A stretch of 64,000 bases of DNA from Actinacidiphila epipremni. GTDB taxonomy: Bacteria > Actinomycetota > Actinomycetes > Streptomycetales > Streptomycetaceae. A model generated the notes under the pieces. That model did no database searches, was not told the DNA's origin, and saw only the letters and a program-made list of their open reading frames with translations. This document shows positions 31,420 to 42,314 of the stretch, piece after piece (the stretch's first letter is position 1; each line of letters opens with the position of its first letter). The translations under genes and the position numbers were made by a program. The stretch is from NCBI RefSeq assembly GCF_012034175.1, contig NZ_JAATEJ010000033.1, forward strand, positions 18,008 to 82,007, written 5' to 3'.

Positions 31420-33911
31420 CCGTCACCACAAGCAACGCGTCCGCCGACGCGGGCCGGCCCGCGGTGCCGCCGGAGGACCTGGTCTCCCTCACCGTCGACG
31501 GCATCCCGATCTCGGTGCCCAAGGGCACCCTGGTGATCCGGGCCGCCGAACTGCTCGGCATCGAGGTCCCGCGCTTCTGCGACCACCCGCTGCTGGACCC
31601 GGTGGGCGCCTGCCGGCAGTGCATCGTGGAGATCGAGGGCCAGCGCAAGCCCGTCGCGTCCTGCACCATCACCTGCACCGACGGCATGGTCGTGCACACC
31701 CAGCTGTCCTCGCCGGTCGCCGGGAAGGCGCAGCGCGGGGTCATGGAGCTGCTGCTGATCAACCACCCGCTGGACTGCCCGGTGTGCGACAAGGGCGGTG
31801 AATGCCCGCTGCAGAACCAGGCGATGAGCGTCGGCGACCCCGACACGCGCTTCGAGGGCAGGAAGCGCACCTTCGAAAAGCCGGTGCCGATCTCGGCGCA
31901 GGTGCTGCTGGACCGCGAGCGGTGCGTGCTGTGCGCCCGCTGCACCCGGTTCAGCAACCAGATCGCCGGCGACCCGATGATCGAGCTGCTGGAGCGCGGG
32001 GCGCTGCAGCAGGTCGGCATCGGCAGCGGCGACCCGTTCGAGTCGTACTTCTCCGGCAACACCATCCAGATCTGCCCGGTGGGCGCGCTCACCTCGGCCG
32101 CGTACCGCTTCCGCTCCCGGCCCTTCGACCTGGTGTCGTCGCCGTCGGTGTGCGAGCACTGCGCCGGCGGCTGCGCGACCCGCACCGACCACCGGCGCGG
32201 CAAGGTGATGCGCCGGCTCGCGGCCAACGACCCGGAGGTCAACGAGGAGTGGCTGTGCGACAAGGGCCGCTTCGGCTTCCGCTACGCCCAGCGGCCCGAC
32301 CGGCTCAGCCACCCGCTGGTGCGCGGCGCCGACGGTGAACTGGCCCCGGCCTCCTGGCCCGAGGCGCTGGCCGCCGCGGCAGCCGGGCTGCGGGCCGCGC
32401 ACGGCCGGGCGGCGGTGCTGCCCGGCGGCCGGCTGACCGTCGAGGACGCCTACGCCTACGCCAAGTTCGCCCGGGTGGTGCTCGGCACCAACGACGTGGA
32501 CTTCCGGGCCCGGCCGCACTCCGCCGAGGAGGCCGACTTCCTGGCCGCCGCGGTCGCCGGCCGCGGGCTGGACCTGGACGGCACGGGCCTGACCAACAAG
32601 GCCCTGGAAGCCGCACCCGCCGTGCTGCTGGCCGGACTTGAGGCCGAGGAGGAGGCCCCCGGCGTCTTCCTGCGGCTGCGCAAGGCCCACCGCAAGCGCG
32701 GGCAGCAGGCGTACGCGCTCGCCACCCACGCCACCCGCGGCCTGGAGAAGGCCGGCGGCATCCTGCTGCCGGCCGCGCCCGGCACCGAACCGGAGTGGAT
32801 GGACGCGCTCGCCGGCGGCGTCGGGCTCGACGAGGCCGGCCGGCAGGCCGCCGACGCGCTGCGTACCGAAGGCGCGGTCATCCTGGTCGGCGAACGCCTC
32901 GCCGCCGTCCCCGGCGCCTACACCGCGGCGATCCGGCTGGCCACCGCCACCGGCGCCAGGCTCGCGTGGATCCCGCGCCGGGCCGGCGAGCGCGGCGCGG
33001 TCGAGGCGGGCGCGCTGCCCGGGCTGCTGCCCGGCGGCCGGCCGGTCACCGACCCGCGGGCCCGCGACGAGGTCGCCCGGGTGTGGGGCCTGCCGACGCT
33101 GCCCGGCCGCTACGGGCGCGACACCGGCGAGATCCTCCAGGCCGCGGCGAGCGGCGAGTTGGGCGCGCTGGTCGTCGGCGGCGTCGAGATCGCCGACCTG
33201 CCCGACCCGGCCGCCGCCCGCGCCGCGCTCGACGCGGCCGGCTTCGTCGTCAGCCTGGAGCAGCGGCCGAGCGAGGTCACCGACCGCGCCGACGTGGTGC
33301 TGCCGGTCGCCGCGGTCGCCGAGAAGGCCGGCACCTTCCTCAACTGGGAGGGCAGGGTGCGGATGTTCCAGACCGCGATCAAGCCCGACCAGGCCACCAC
33401 CCGCCACCAGCTGTCCGACGCCCGGGTGCTGACGATGCTCGCCGGCGAACTGGACGTCGCGCTCGGCCTGCCCGACGTACGCGCCGCCCGCGCCGAACTG
33501 GACCGGCTCGCCGGATGGTCGGGCGGTTACGCGCCCGCGCCGCTGGAGTCGTCGGTGCCGCTGCCGCGGCCGGAGTCCGGGCAGGCGGTCCTCGCCGGGC
33601 ACCGGCTGCTGCTGGACCTGGGCCGGCTGCAGGAGGGCGACGACGCACTCGCCGCCACCCGGCACGCCGCCGTGGCCCGGCTGTCCGCCGCGACCGCCGC
33701 CGAAGTCGGCGCCGAGGACGGCGCGTTGCTGACCGTGACCGGGCCCGCGGGCGCCACCACGCTGCCGCTGGCCGTCACCCCGATGCCCGACCGCGTGGTC
33801 TGGCTGCCGCTCAACTCGGCGGGCTCCGGCGTCGCTTCGGACGTTGGCGCCCGCCCCGGACAGGTCGTCGCGCTCTCGGTCGCCGCGCAGGCCCAGGAGG
33901 TCACCTCATGA
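31416..33911 (+). CDS. nuoG: NADH-quinone oxidoreductase subunit G
   Basis: An 831-residue subunit with several clusters. The N-terminal ferredoxin domain binds [2Fe-2S] through CDHPLLDPVGACRQC, the His/Cys cluster lies in CPVCDKGGECPLQ, and further [4Fe-4S] ligands are in CVLCARC...ICPVGAL and CEHCAGGCATRTD. The remaining 550 residues are a molybdopterin-oxidoreductase-like domain without cofactor. GTG start at 31416 overlaps nuoF; the stop overlaps nuoH. Confidence 0.96.
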
Positions 33912-35281
33912 GCAGCCAACTGGCCGCCACAGCCGAGAACTTGTCGTTCTTCGGCAACGACACCTGGTGGCTGATCCTCCTCAAGGCCGTCTTCTGCTTC
34001 GCGTTCGCGATGCTGACGGTGCTGTTCTCCATCGTGTGGGAGCGCAAGGTCGTCGCGTGGATGCAGCTGCGCATCGGCCCCAACCGGCACGGCCCCTGGG
34101 GCATGCTCCAGTCGCTCGCCGACGGCGTGAAGCTCATGCTCAAGGAGGACCTCACCGTCAAGCGGGCCGACAAGGTGGTGTTCGTCCTCGCGCCGATCGT
34201 CGCCGCGATCCCCGCGTTCATGTCCTTCGCGGTGGTCCCGTTCGGCCCGGCCGACAACGAGGTGTCCATCTTCGGCCAGCGCACCGCGCTGCAGCTCACC
34301 GACCTGCCGATCGGCATCCTCTACATCCTGGCGACCGCGTCCGTCGGCATCTACGGCATCGTGCTGGCCGGCTGGTCGTCCGGCTCGACCTACCCGCTGC
34401 TCGGCGGCCTGCGCGCGTCGGCCCAGATGATCTCCTACGAGATCGCGATGGGCCTGTCCTTCGCGGCGGTCTTCCTCTACTCCGGGTCGATGTCCACCTC
34501 GACCATCGTGCAGGCCCAGCACGACCGCTGGTACATCATCCTGCTGCCGGTGTCGTTCCTGGTCTACATCTGCACGATGATCGGCGAGACCAACCGCGCC
34601 CCCTTCGACATGCCCGAGTCCGAGGGCGACCTGGTCGGCGGCTTCAACACCGAGTACAGCTCGATCAAGTTCGCGCTGTTCATGCTCGCCGAGTACGTCA
34701 ACATGGTGACGGTCTCCGCGGTCGCCACCACCCTCTTCCTCGGCGGCTGGCGCGCCCCCTGGCCCATCAGCACCTTCTGGGAGGGCGCCAACCACGGCTG
34801 GTGGCCGATGCTGTGGTTCGTCGTCAAGGTCCAGCTGCTGCTGTTCTTCTTCATCTGGCTGCGCGGCACCCTGCCCCGGGTGCGCTACGACCAGCTGATG
34901 AAGGTCGGCTGGAAGATCCTCATCCCGGTCTCCATGGTCTGGCTGATGCTGGTCGCCGCGGTGCGCGCGATGCGCAACGAGGACTACGACTTCACCAAGA
35001 TCGTGCTGTACGTCGCCGGCGCCGTGCTCGTCCTGCTGCTCGTCTCGCTGCTCGCCGACCTGCTGCGCGAACGCGAGGACAAGTCCAAGCCGGGCGAGGG
35101 CGGGCTGCTGGCGCCGCCCGACCGGTTCGACCCGATGGCCGGCGGCTACCCCGTACCGCCGCTGCCCGGGCAGCAGGCGCAGCACGTGCCGCGCCGGCCC
35201 AGCCGCGCACAGCCCCAACTCGTCGGAGCATCCGGTCAGGACGCCCCGGAGCAGGAGAAGCAGGAGGACGGCGATGCCTGA
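33908..35281 (+). CDS. nuoH: NADH-quinone oxidoreductase subunit H
   Basis: A 457-residue membrane subunit that links the peripheral arm to the proton channels and helps form the quinone site. About eight to nine membrane helices end near residue 380; the conserved IGPNRHGPWGMLQSLADG, GETNRAPFDMPESEGDLVGGFNTEY and the charged loop are intact. The last 80 or so residues are a hydrophilic Pro/Gln-rich extension not found in E. coli. The stop lies inside the nuoI start region (8-nt overlap). Confidence 0.96.
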   Translation: MSSQLAATAENLSFFGNDTWWLILLKAVFCFAFAMLTVLFSIVWERKVVAWMQLRIGPNRHGPWGMLQSLADGVKLMLKEDLTVKRADKVVFVLAPIVAAIPAFMSFAVVPFGPADNEVSIFGQRTALQLTDLPIGILYILATASVGIYGIVLAGWSSGSTYPLLGGLRASAQMISYEIAMGLSFAAVFLYSGSMSTSTIVQAQHDRWYIILLPVSFLVYICTMIGETNRAPFDMPESEGDLVGGFNTEYSSIKFALFMLAEYVNMVTVSAVATTLFLGGWRAPWPISTFWEGANHGWWPMLWFVVKVQLLLFFFIWLRGTLPRVRYDQLMKVGWKILIPVSMVWLMLVAAVRAMRNEDYDFTKIVLYVAGAVLVLLLVSLLADLLREREDKSKPGEGGLLAPPDRFDPMAGGYPVPPLPGQQAQHVPRRPSRAQPQLVGASGQDAPEQEKQEDGDA

Positions 35282-35924
35282 GTTCCTCGGCCCGGTCGCA
35301 GGCTTCGGCGTGACCTTCAAGGCCATGTTCAAGAAGCGGCTGACCGAGCAGTACCCCGAGTACAAGAAGCCCACCGCGCCCCGGTTCCACGGCCGCCACC
35401 AGCTCAACCGGCACCCCGACGGCCTGGAGAAGTGCGTCGGGTGCGAGCTGTGCGCCTGGGCGTGCCCGGCCGACGCGATCTACGTCGAGGGCGCGGACAA
35501 CACCGACGAGGAGCGCTACTCGCCCGGCGAGCGCTACGGCCGCGTCTACCAGATCAACTACGCCCGCTGCATCCTGTGCGGGCTGTGCATCGAGGCGTGC
35601 CCGACCCGCGCGCTGACCATGACCAACGAGTACGAACTGGCCGACCGCACCCGCGAGTCGCTGATCTTCACCAAGGACCAGCTGCTCGCCGGCCTCACCG
35701 AGGGCATGGTCGACAGCCCGCACGCGATCTACCCCGGCACCGACGAGGGCGACTACTACCGCGGTGTCGTCACCGAGGCGGCGCCCGGCACGGTCCGCCA
35801 GGTCGCCGTCTCCAAGGGCGAGAAGCCCGACGAGACGGTCTCCGACGGCGCCGAGACCGCCGACGACGCCGAGATCTCCGCCCCCGGCGGGGCCGCTCCG
35901 GCGGGAACGGGGGCCGAGGCATGA
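35274..35924 (+). CDS. nuoI: NADH-quinone oxidoreductase subunit I
   Basis: A 216-residue ferredoxin-type subunit with two [4Fe-4S] clusters (N6a, N6b): CVGCELCAWACPADA and CILCGLCIEACPTRA. The C-terminal 50 residues are an acidic Ala/Gly-rich tail. The ATG at 35274 overlaps nuoH by 8 nt and the stop overlaps nuoJ by 4 nt. Confidence 0.97.
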   Translation: MPEFLGPVAGFGVTFKAMFKKRLTEQYPEYKKPTAPRFHGRHQLNRHPDGLEKCVGCELCAWACPADAIYVEGADNTDEERYSPGERYGRVYQINYARCILCGLCIEACPTRALTMTNEYELADRTRESLIFTKDQLLAGLTEGMVDSPHAIYPGTDEGDYYRGVVTEAAPGTVRQVAVSKGEKPDETVSDGAETADDAEISAPGGAAPAGTGAEA

Positions 35925-36847
35925 GCGCGACGGTGACGCTCGCGGCGACCGCGTCGCAGACCTCCACCGGCGAGGCCGTGCAGTTCTGGGTGCTCGGCAC
36001 GGTCGCCGTGCTCGGGGCGCTCGGCACGGTGCTGATGAAGAAGTCCATCCACAGCGCCCTGTCGCTGGCCGGCACGATGATCGTGCTCGCGGTCTTCTAC
36101 CTGGCGCAGGGCGCGTACTTCCTCGGCATCGTGCAGATCGTCGTCTACACCGGCGCGATCATGATGCTGTTCCTGTTCGTGGTGATGCTGGTCGGCATCA
36201 CCGCCGCGGACTCGCTCAAGGAGACCCTCAAGGGCCAGCGCTGGATGGCCGCGGTGTGCGGCATCGGCTTCGGCGTGCTGCTCATCGCCGGTATCGCCAA
36301 CGCCTCGCTGGACACCTTCACCGGCACCGGTGGGGTCAGCGCCGCCGAGGGCGGCAACGTCCAGGGCCTGGCGCACCTGCTGTTCACCAAGTACGTGTGG
36401 GCGTTCGAGATCACCGGCGCCCTGCTGATCACCGCGGCGGTCGGCGCGATGGTGCTCACCCACCGGGAGCGCACCGAGGAGCGGCGCACCCAGCGCGAGC
36501 TGTCCGAGGCCCGGTTCCGCGAGGGCGGCCACGTCACCCCGCTGCCGGCGCCCGGCACGTACGCCCGGCACAACGCGGTGGACATCCCGGCGCTGCTGCC
36601 GGACGGCTCGATCTCCGAGCTGTCGGTCAGCTCCACCCTGCGCGAGCGCGGCCAGATCCGCGACGTGTCGGACGACGCGATGCGGCGGCTGGCCGGCCTG
36701 GACCAGAGCGCCCGGCGCTGGCTGGAGCGCGGCGAGGAGGACCGGCCGCCGCTGCCGTCGTCCGCCGGCGCGGCCGAGCCGATCACGACCGGTGCGCCCG
36801 GCGCGTCGTCCGCGGACACCGAGCAGGCCGAGGAGGGTGCCAAGTGA
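35921..36847 (+). CDS. nuoJ: NADH-quinone oxidoreductase subunit J
   Basis: A 308-residue membrane subunit. Five hydrophobic segments occupy the first 180 residues, with the conserved MKKSIHSALSLAGTMIVLAV and IVYTGAIMMLFLFVVML stretches. The last 120 residues form a hydrophilic cytoplasmic extension typical of actinobacterial NuoJ. 4-nt overlaps with nuoI and nuoK. Confidence 0.95.
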   Translation: MSATVTLAATASQTSTGEAVQFWVLGTVAVLGALGTVLMKKSIHSALSLAGTMIVLAVFYLAQGAYFLGIVQIVVYTGAIMMLFLFVVMLVGITAADSLKETLKGQRWMAAVCGIGFGVLLIAGIANASLDTFTGTGGVSAAEGGNVQGLAHLLFTKYVWAFEITGALLITAAVGAMVLTHRERTEERRTQRELSEARFREGGHVTPLPAPGTYARHNAVDIPALLPDGSISELSVSSTLRERGQIRDVSDDAMRRLAGLDQSARRWLERGEEDRPPLPSSAGAAEPITTGAPGASSADTEQAEEGAK

Positions 36848-37143
36848 ATCCGGCCAACTACCTGTACCTGTCGGCGCTGCTGTTCACCATCGGCGCCGCC
36901 GGAGTGCTGATCCGGCGCAACGCGATCGTCGTCTTCATGTGCGTCGAGCTGATGCTGAACGCCTGCAACCTGGCGTTTGTCACCTTCTCCCGGCTGCACG
37001 GCAACCTCGACGGGCAGGTCATCGCCTTCTTCACGATGGTCGTGGCCGCCGCCGAGGTCGTGGTCGGGCTGGCGATCATCGTGTCGATCTTCCGTTCCCG
37101 CCACTCGGCCTCGGTCGACGACGCCAATCTCATGAAGCTGTAG
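36844..37143 (+). CDS. nuoK: NADH-quinone oxidoreductase subunit K
   Basis: A 99-residue, three-helix membrane subunit. The conserved glutamates of the proton path lie in FMCVELMLNACNLAFV and in the third-helix region VVAAAEVVVGLAIIV. GTG start at 36844 overlaps nuoJ; nuoL starts 14 bp after its stop. Confidence 0.97.
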   Translation: MNPANYLYLSALLFTIGAAGVLIRRNAIVVFMCVELMLNACNLAFVTFSRLHGNLDGQVIAFFTMVVAAAEVVVGLAIIVSIFRSRHSASVDDANLMKL

Positions 37144-37157
37144 AGGGGCTGCGCGAA

Positions 37158-39062
37158 GTGGAAACCCTGATCGGACTGCTCGTCGCGGCGCCGCTGCTCG
37201 GCGCGGGCGTGCTGCTGACCGGCGGCCGGCGGCTGGACCGCACCGGCCACCTGCTCGGCACGCTGCTCTCGCTGCTGTCCTTCGTCTTCGGCGCGGTCCT
37301 GTTCGTCAACATGCTGGGCAAGGACGCCGACCAACGCGCCCTGCACTCCCACCTGTTCACCTGGGTGCCGGTCGACGGCTTCCAGGCCCAGGTCGGCTTC
37401 CAGCTCGACCAGCTGTCGATGACGTTCGTGCTGCTGATCACCGGGGTGGGCACGCTCATCCACGTCTACTCGATCGGCTACATGGCGCACGACGAACGCC
37501 GCCGCCGCTTCTTCGGCTACCTCAACCTCTTCCTCGCGGCGATGCTCCTGCTGGTGCTCGCCGACAACTACTTCCTGCTGTACGCCGGTTGGGAGGGCGT
37601 GGGCCTGGCCTCGTACCTGCTCATCGGGTTCTGGCAGCACAAGCCCAGCGCGGCGACCGCGGCGAAGAAGGCGTTCATCGTCAACCGGGTCGGCGACATC
37701 GGCCTGTCGGTGGCGATCATGCTGATGTTCACCACCTTCGGCTCGTTCGCCTTCGCCGACGTGCTGCCCAAGGCGCAGGACGCCTCGGCCACCCAGCACG
37801 CCACGGTCACCGGTATCGGCTTCATGCTGCTGCTCGCCGCGTGCGGCAAGTCGGCCCAGGTGCCGCTGCAGTCCTGGCTCGGCGACGCGATGGAGGGCCC
37901 GACCCCGGTCTCCGCCCTCATCCACGCCGCCACCATGGTGACCGCGGGCGTCTACCTCATCACCCGCTCCGGGGCGATCTTCAACGCCGCGCCCGACGCG
38001 CAGACCGCGGTGGTCACCGTCGGCGCGGTCACGCTGCTGTTCGGTGCGATCGTCGGTTGCGCGAAGGACGACATCAAGAAGGCGCTCGCCGGATCGACGA
38101 TGTCGCAGATCGGCTACATGATCATGGCAGCCGGCCTCGGCCCGATCGGCTACGTCTTCGCGATCATGCACCTGGTCACCCACGGCTTCTTCAAGGCCGG
38201 CCTCTTCCTCGGCGCCGGCTCGGTCATGCACGGCATGAACGACGAGGTCGACATGCGCCGCTACGGCGGCCTGCGCAAATACATGCCGATCACCTTCATC
38301 ACCTTCGGCCTCGGCTACCTGGCGATCATCGGCTTCCCGGGCCTGTCCGGCTTCTTCTCCAAGGACAAGATCATCGAGGCCGCCTACGCCAAGGGCGGCA
38401 CCGAGGGCTGGATCCTCGGCAGCGCGGCCCTGCTGGGCGCGGCGATCACCGCGTTCTACATGACCCGCGTGATGCTCATGACGTTCTTCGGCGAGAAGCG
38501 CTGGCAGCCGGACGCCGAGGGCCATGAGCCGCACCCGCACGAGTCGCCGTCCTCGATGACCATCCCCATGATCATCCTGGCCTTCGGCTCGGTCTTCGCC
38601 GGTGCGCTCTTCAGCCTCAACTCCCGCTTCGTGCACTGGCTGGAGCCGGTCACCGGCCACAGCGAGGGCGACTCCCCGGTCAGCGCCGGCACCGTCACCG
38701 CCGCGACCATGGTGTGCCTGGTCATCGGCGTCGGCATCGCCTGGCTGATGTACGGGCGCCGGTCCGTCCCTGCGGTCGCGCCGCGCGGCTCGCTGCTGAC
38801 CCGGGCGGCCCGCCGCGACCTGCTCCAGGACGACTTCAACCACGTCGTGCTGGTCCGCGGCGGCGAGCACCTGACCCGCACGCTGGTCTACCTCGACCAC
38901 TCCCTGGTCGACGGCGTCGTCAACGGCACCGCCGCCTCCGTCGGCGGCCTGTCCGGGCGGCTCCGCAAGCTGCAGAACGGCTACGTGCGCTCGTACGCCG
39001 TCTCGATGCTCGGCGGCACCGCGGTGCTGGTGGCCGCGACTCTTCTGATGAGGGCGGTCTGA
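37158..39062 (+). CDS. nuoL: NADH-quinone oxidoreductase subunit L
   Basis: A 634-residue antiporter-like proton-pumping subunit. Key segments are YAGWEGVGLASYLLIGFW, QVPLQSWLGDAMEGPTPVSA with the pumping region around it, the lysine segment CAKDDIKKALAGSTMSQIGY and the C-terminal lateral helix. GTG start at 37158, with agagggg upstream. nuoM follows 2 bp after the stop. Confidence 0.97.
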   Translation: METLIGLLVAAPLLGAGVLLTGGRRLDRTGHLLGTLLSLLSFVFGAVLFVNMLGKDADQRALHSHLFTWVPVDGFQAQVGFQLDQLSMTFVLLITGVGTLIHVYSIGYMAHDERRRRFFGYLNLFLAAMLLLVLADNYFLLYAGWEGVGLASYLLIGFWQHKPSAATAAKKAFIVNRVGDIGLSVAIMLMFTTFGSFAFADVLPKAQDASATQHATVTGIGFMLLLAACGKSAQVPLQSWLGDAMEGPTPVSALIHAATMVTAGVYLITRSGAIFNAAPDAQTAVVTVGAVTLLFGAIVGCAKDDIKKALAGSTMSQIGYMIMAAGLGPIGYVFAIMHLVTHGFFKAGLFLGAGSVMHGMNDEVDMRRYGGLRKYMPITFITFGLGYLAIIGFPGLSGFFSKDKIIEAAYAKGGTEGWILGSAALLGAAITAFYMTRVMLMTFFGEKRWQPDAEGHEPHPHESPSSMTIPMIILAFGSVFAGALFSLNSRFVHWLEPVTGHSEGDSPVSAGTVTAATMVCLVIGVGIAWLMYGRRSVPAVAPRGSLLTRAARRDLLQDDFNHVVLVRGGEHLTRTLVYLDHSLVDGVVNGTAASVGGLSGRLRKLQNGYVRSYAVSMLGGTAVLVAATLLMRAV

Positions 39063-39064
39063 CG

Positions 39065-40654
39065 ATGTCCTTTCCCCTTCTGACCGTGACGGCCGTGGTG
39101 CCGGCCGCCGGCGCGGTCATCACCGCGGCGGTGCCGGCGGCACGGAAGACCGCCGCCAAATACACGGCCCTGCTCTTCTCGCTCGCCACGCTCGTGCTCG
39201 CGATCGTCGCCCTGGTCCGCTTCGACCCGGACGGCGACCGCTACCAGCTCACCGAATCGCACGCCTGGATCAAGGACTTCGGGCTGCGCTACGAACTGGG
39301 CGTCGACGGCATCGCGGTGACCCTCATCGCGCTGACCGCGCTGCTCATCCCGTTCGTGATGCTCGCCGGCTGGCACGACGCCGACCCGCTGGAGGACACC
39401 AACCGGCGCTGGCGGCCCACGCAGGGCTTCTTCGCGCTGATCCTGCTCGTCGAGGCCATGGTGGTGCTCTCCTTCGAGGCCACCGACGTCTTCCTCTTCT
39501 ACATCTTCTTCGAAGCCATGCTCATCCCGATGTACTTCCTCATCGGCGGCTTCGGCGACCGCGCCCACGCGGGCGGCGAGGAGGAGGCCGCGCGCCAACG
39601 CTCGTACGCGGCGGTGAAGTTCCTGCTCTACAACCTCGCCGGCGGCCTGATCATGCTGGCCGCGGTCATCGGCCTGTACACCGTGACCGCCGACCAGCTC
39701 GGCACCGGCACCTTCTCCCTCCAGGAGATCCTCGCCGCCCGCGGCGCCGGCAAGCTCGACATCGCCACCGACACCGAACGCTGGCTGTTCCTCGGCTTCT
39801 TCTTCGCCTTCGCCGTCAAGGCCCCGCTGTGGCCGCTGCACACATGGCTGCCCAACGCGATGGGCGAGTCCACCGCGCCGGTCGCCGTGCTGATCACCGC
39901 GGTCGTCGACAAGGTCGGCACCTTCGCGATGCTGCGCTTCTGCCTCCAGCTGTTCCCCGACGCGTCCAAGTGGGCCACGCCGGTGATCCTGGTGCTCGCG
40001 GTGATCAGCATCATCTACGGGGCGCTGCTCGCCGTCGGCCAGCGCGACATCAAGCGGCTGATCGCCTACGCGTCCGTGTCGCACTTCGGCTTCATCATCC
40101 TGGGCATCTTCGCGATGACCAGCCAGGGCCAGTCCGGCGCCACGCTCTACATGGTCAACCACGGCATCTCCACCGCCGCGCTGATGCTGGTCGCCGGCTT
40201 CCTCATCACCCGCCGCGGCTCGCGCCTGATCGCCGACTTCGGCGGTGTGCAGAAGGTCGCCCCGGTGCTCGCCGGCACCTTCCTGATCGGCGGCCTCGCG
40301 ACCCTGTCGCTGCCGGGCCTCGCGCCCTTCGTCAGTGAATTCCTGGTCCTGGTCGGCACGTTCAGCCGCTACCCGGTGCTCGGCATCATCGCCACCCTCG
40401 GCATCGTGCTCGCCGCGCTCTACGTGCTGGTGCTCTACCAGCGCACGATGACCGGCCCGGTCAAGGCCGGCATCGAGGGCATGGCCGACCTCAAGGCACG
40501 CGAACTGCTCGTCGTCGCCCCGCTGATCGCCCTGCTGCTGTTCCTCGGCGTCTATCCCAAGCCGATCACCGACATCGTCAACCCGTCGGTGCACCACACG
40601 CTCTCCGACGTGCACAAGACCGACCCCAAGCCCGCGCTGGAGGCGAAGAAGTGA
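39065..40654 (+). CDS. nuoM: NADH-quinone oxidoreductase subunit M
   Basis: A 529-residue antiporter-like subunit. The pumping glutamate is in YIFFEAMLIPMYFLIG, the channel region is PLWPLHTWLPNAMGESTAP and the lysine segment is QRDIKRLIAYASVSHFGF. The ATG at 39065 lies 2 bp after nuoL; the stop overlaps nuoN. Confidence 0.97.
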   Translation: MSFPLLTVTAVVPAAGAVITAAVPAARKTAAKYTALLFSLATLVLAIVALVRFDPDGDRYQLTESHAWIKDFGLRYELGVDGIAVTLIALTALLIPFVMLAGWHDADPLEDTNRRWRPTQGFFALILLVEAMVVLSFEATDVFLFYIFFEAMLIPMYFLIGGFGDRAHAGGEEEAARQRSYAAVKFLLYNLAGGLIMLAAVIGLYTVTADQLGTGTFSLQEILAARGAGKLDIATDTERWLFLGFFFAFAVKAPLWPLHTWLPNAMGESTAPVAVLITAVVDKVGTFAMLRFCLQLFPDASKWATPVILVLAVISIIYGALLAVGQRDIKRLIAYASVSHFGFIILGIFAMTSQGQSGATLYMVNHGISTAALMLVAGFLITRRGSRLIADFGGVQKVAPVLAGTFLIGGLATLSLPGLAPFVSEFLVLVGTFSRYPVLGIIATLGIVLAALYVLVLYQRTMTGPVKAGIEGMADLKARELLVVAPLIALLLFLGVYPKPITDIVNPSVHHTLSDVHKTDPKPALEAKK

Positions 40655-42306
40655 GCGCATCCCTCACCGGGACGGCCGTCCACAGCCTGTGGACGGTGGC
40701 GGCACCCGCCGACAAGTTCCCCGCCCCGCACATCGAGTACGCCCAGCTCTCCCCGGTCCTGATCGTCTTCGGGATCGCGGCGCTCGGCGTGCTGGTCGAG
40801 GCGTTCGTGCCCCGGAAGAACCGCTACACCGCCCAGGTCGCCGTCGCCGCGGTCGGCCTGGCCGCGGCCTTCGCCGCGACCGTCGCGCTCGCCGAGAAGG
40901 GCTACGGCACCACCAAGGCCCACATCGCGGCCATGGGCGCGGTCGCCGTCGACGGCCCGGCCCTCTTCCTCCAGGGCACGATCCTGCTGGTCGGCCTGGT
41001 CGCGCTGTTCACCTTCGCCGAGCGCCGGCTCGACCCCCGCGCACACGGCAGCCGCGTCGACTCCTTCGCCGCCCAGGGCTCCGCGATCCCCGGCAGCGAG
41101 CAGGAACAGGCCGCGGTGCGGGCCGGCTTCACCAGCACCGAGGTCTTCCCGCTGCTGATGTTCGCCATCGGCGGCATGCTCGTCTTCCCGGCCGCCAACG
41201 ACCTGCTGACGCTGTTCGTGGCGCTGGAGGTCTTCTCGCTGCCGCTGTACATCCTGTGCGCGCTGGCCCGCCGCAACCGCCTGATGTCCCAGGAGGCCGC
41301 GGTCAAGTACTTCCTGCTGGGCGCCTTCTCCTCGGCCTTCCTGCTGTTCGGCATCGCCCTGCTGTACGGCTACGCCGGCACGGTCTCGTACGCCGGCATC
41401 GCCTCCGTCGTCGACGGCACCGCCCCGATGACCCCGGCGCTCGCCGACACCACCGGCAACGACGCGCTGCTGCTCATCGGCCTGGCGATGGTCGCGATGG
41501 GCCTGCTGTTCAAGGTCGGCGCGGTGCCCTTCCACATGTGGACCCCCGACGTCTACCAGGGCGCCCCGACGCCCGTCACCGGCTTCATGGCCTCCGCCAC
41601 CAAGGTCGCCGCCTTCGGCGCGCTGCTGCGGCTGCTGTACGTCGTCCTGCCCGGCATGCGCTGGGACTGGCGGCCGGTCATGTGGGGCGTGGCGATCGTG
41701 ACCATGCTGGCCGGCGCGGTCATCGCCGTGACGCAGACCGACGTCAAGCGGCTGCTGGCGTACTCCTCGATCGCGCACGCCGGCTTCATCCTCGCCGGCG
41801 TCATCGCGACCACGCCGTCCGGCATCTCGTCGGTGCTCTTCTACCTCGCCGCCTACTCCTTCGTGACGCTCGGCGCCTTCGCCGTCGTCACCCTGGTGCG
41901 CGACGCGGGCGGCGAGGCGACGCACCTGTCCCGCTGGGCGGGCCTCGGCCGGCGCTCCCCGCTGGTCGCGGCGGTCTTCGCGGTCTTCCTGCTCGCCTTC
42001 GCCGGCATCCCGCTGACGTCCGGCTTCGCGGGGAAGTTCGCGGTCTTCAAGGCCGCCTCCGAGGGCGGCGCGATGCCGCTGGTCATCGTCGGCGTGATCT
42101 CGTCGGCGATCGCGGCGTTCTTCTACATCCGGGTGATCGTGCTGATGTTCTTCAGCGAGCCCCGCCCGGACGGCCCCACGGTGGCGGTCCCCTCCGCCCT
42201 GACGTCCACGGCGATCGCCCTCGGCGTCGCCGTCACGCTGGTCCTGGGCCTGGCACCCCAGTACTTCCTGGACCTGGCCGACAAGGCGGGCGTCTTCGTC
42301 CGCTGA
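40651..42306 (+). CDS. nuoN: NADH-quinone oxidoreductase subunit N
   Basis: A 551-residue antiporter-like subunit and last gene of the operon. Conserved stretches are FVALEVFSLPLYILCALAR, PFHMWTPDVYQGAPTPVTGFM and QTDVKRLLAYSSIAHAGF. GTG start at 40651 overlaps nuoM (GTGA). A perfect hairpin follows 9 bp after the stop and ends the operon. Confidence 0.97.
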   Translation: MSASLTGTAVHSLWTVAAPADKFPAPHIEYAQLSPVLIVFGIAALGVLVEAFVPRKNRYTAQVAVAAVGLAAAFAATVALAEKGYGTTKAHIAAMGAVAVDGPALFLQGTILLVGLVALFTFAERRLDPRAHGSRVDSFAAQGSAIPGSEQEQAAVRAGFTSTEVFPLLMFAIGGMLVFPAANDLLTLFVALEVFSLPLYILCALARRNRLMSQEAAVKYFLLGAFSSAFLLFGIALLYGYAGTVSYAGIASVVDGTAPMTPALADTTGNDALLLIGLAMVAMGLLFKVGAVPFHMWTPDVYQGAPTPVTGFMASATKVAAFGALLRLLYVVLPGMRWDWRPVMWGVAIVTMLAGAVIAVTQTDVKRLLAYSSIAHAGFILAGVIATTPSGISSVLFYLAAYSFVTLGAFAVVTLVRDAGGEATHLSRWAGLGRRSPLVAAVFAVFLLAFAGIPLTSGFAGKFAVFKAASEGGAMPLVIVGVISSAIAAFFYIRVIVLMFFSEPRPDGPTVAVPSALTSTAIALGVAVTLVLGLAPQYFLDLADKAGVFVR

Positions 42307-42314
42307 GCCCATCA

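Noticed and set aside
36792..37157. Earlier start for nuoL within nuoK
   Set aside because: It would read through nuoJ/nuoK in another frame; GTG 37158 gives the standard N-terminus and has a ribosome site.
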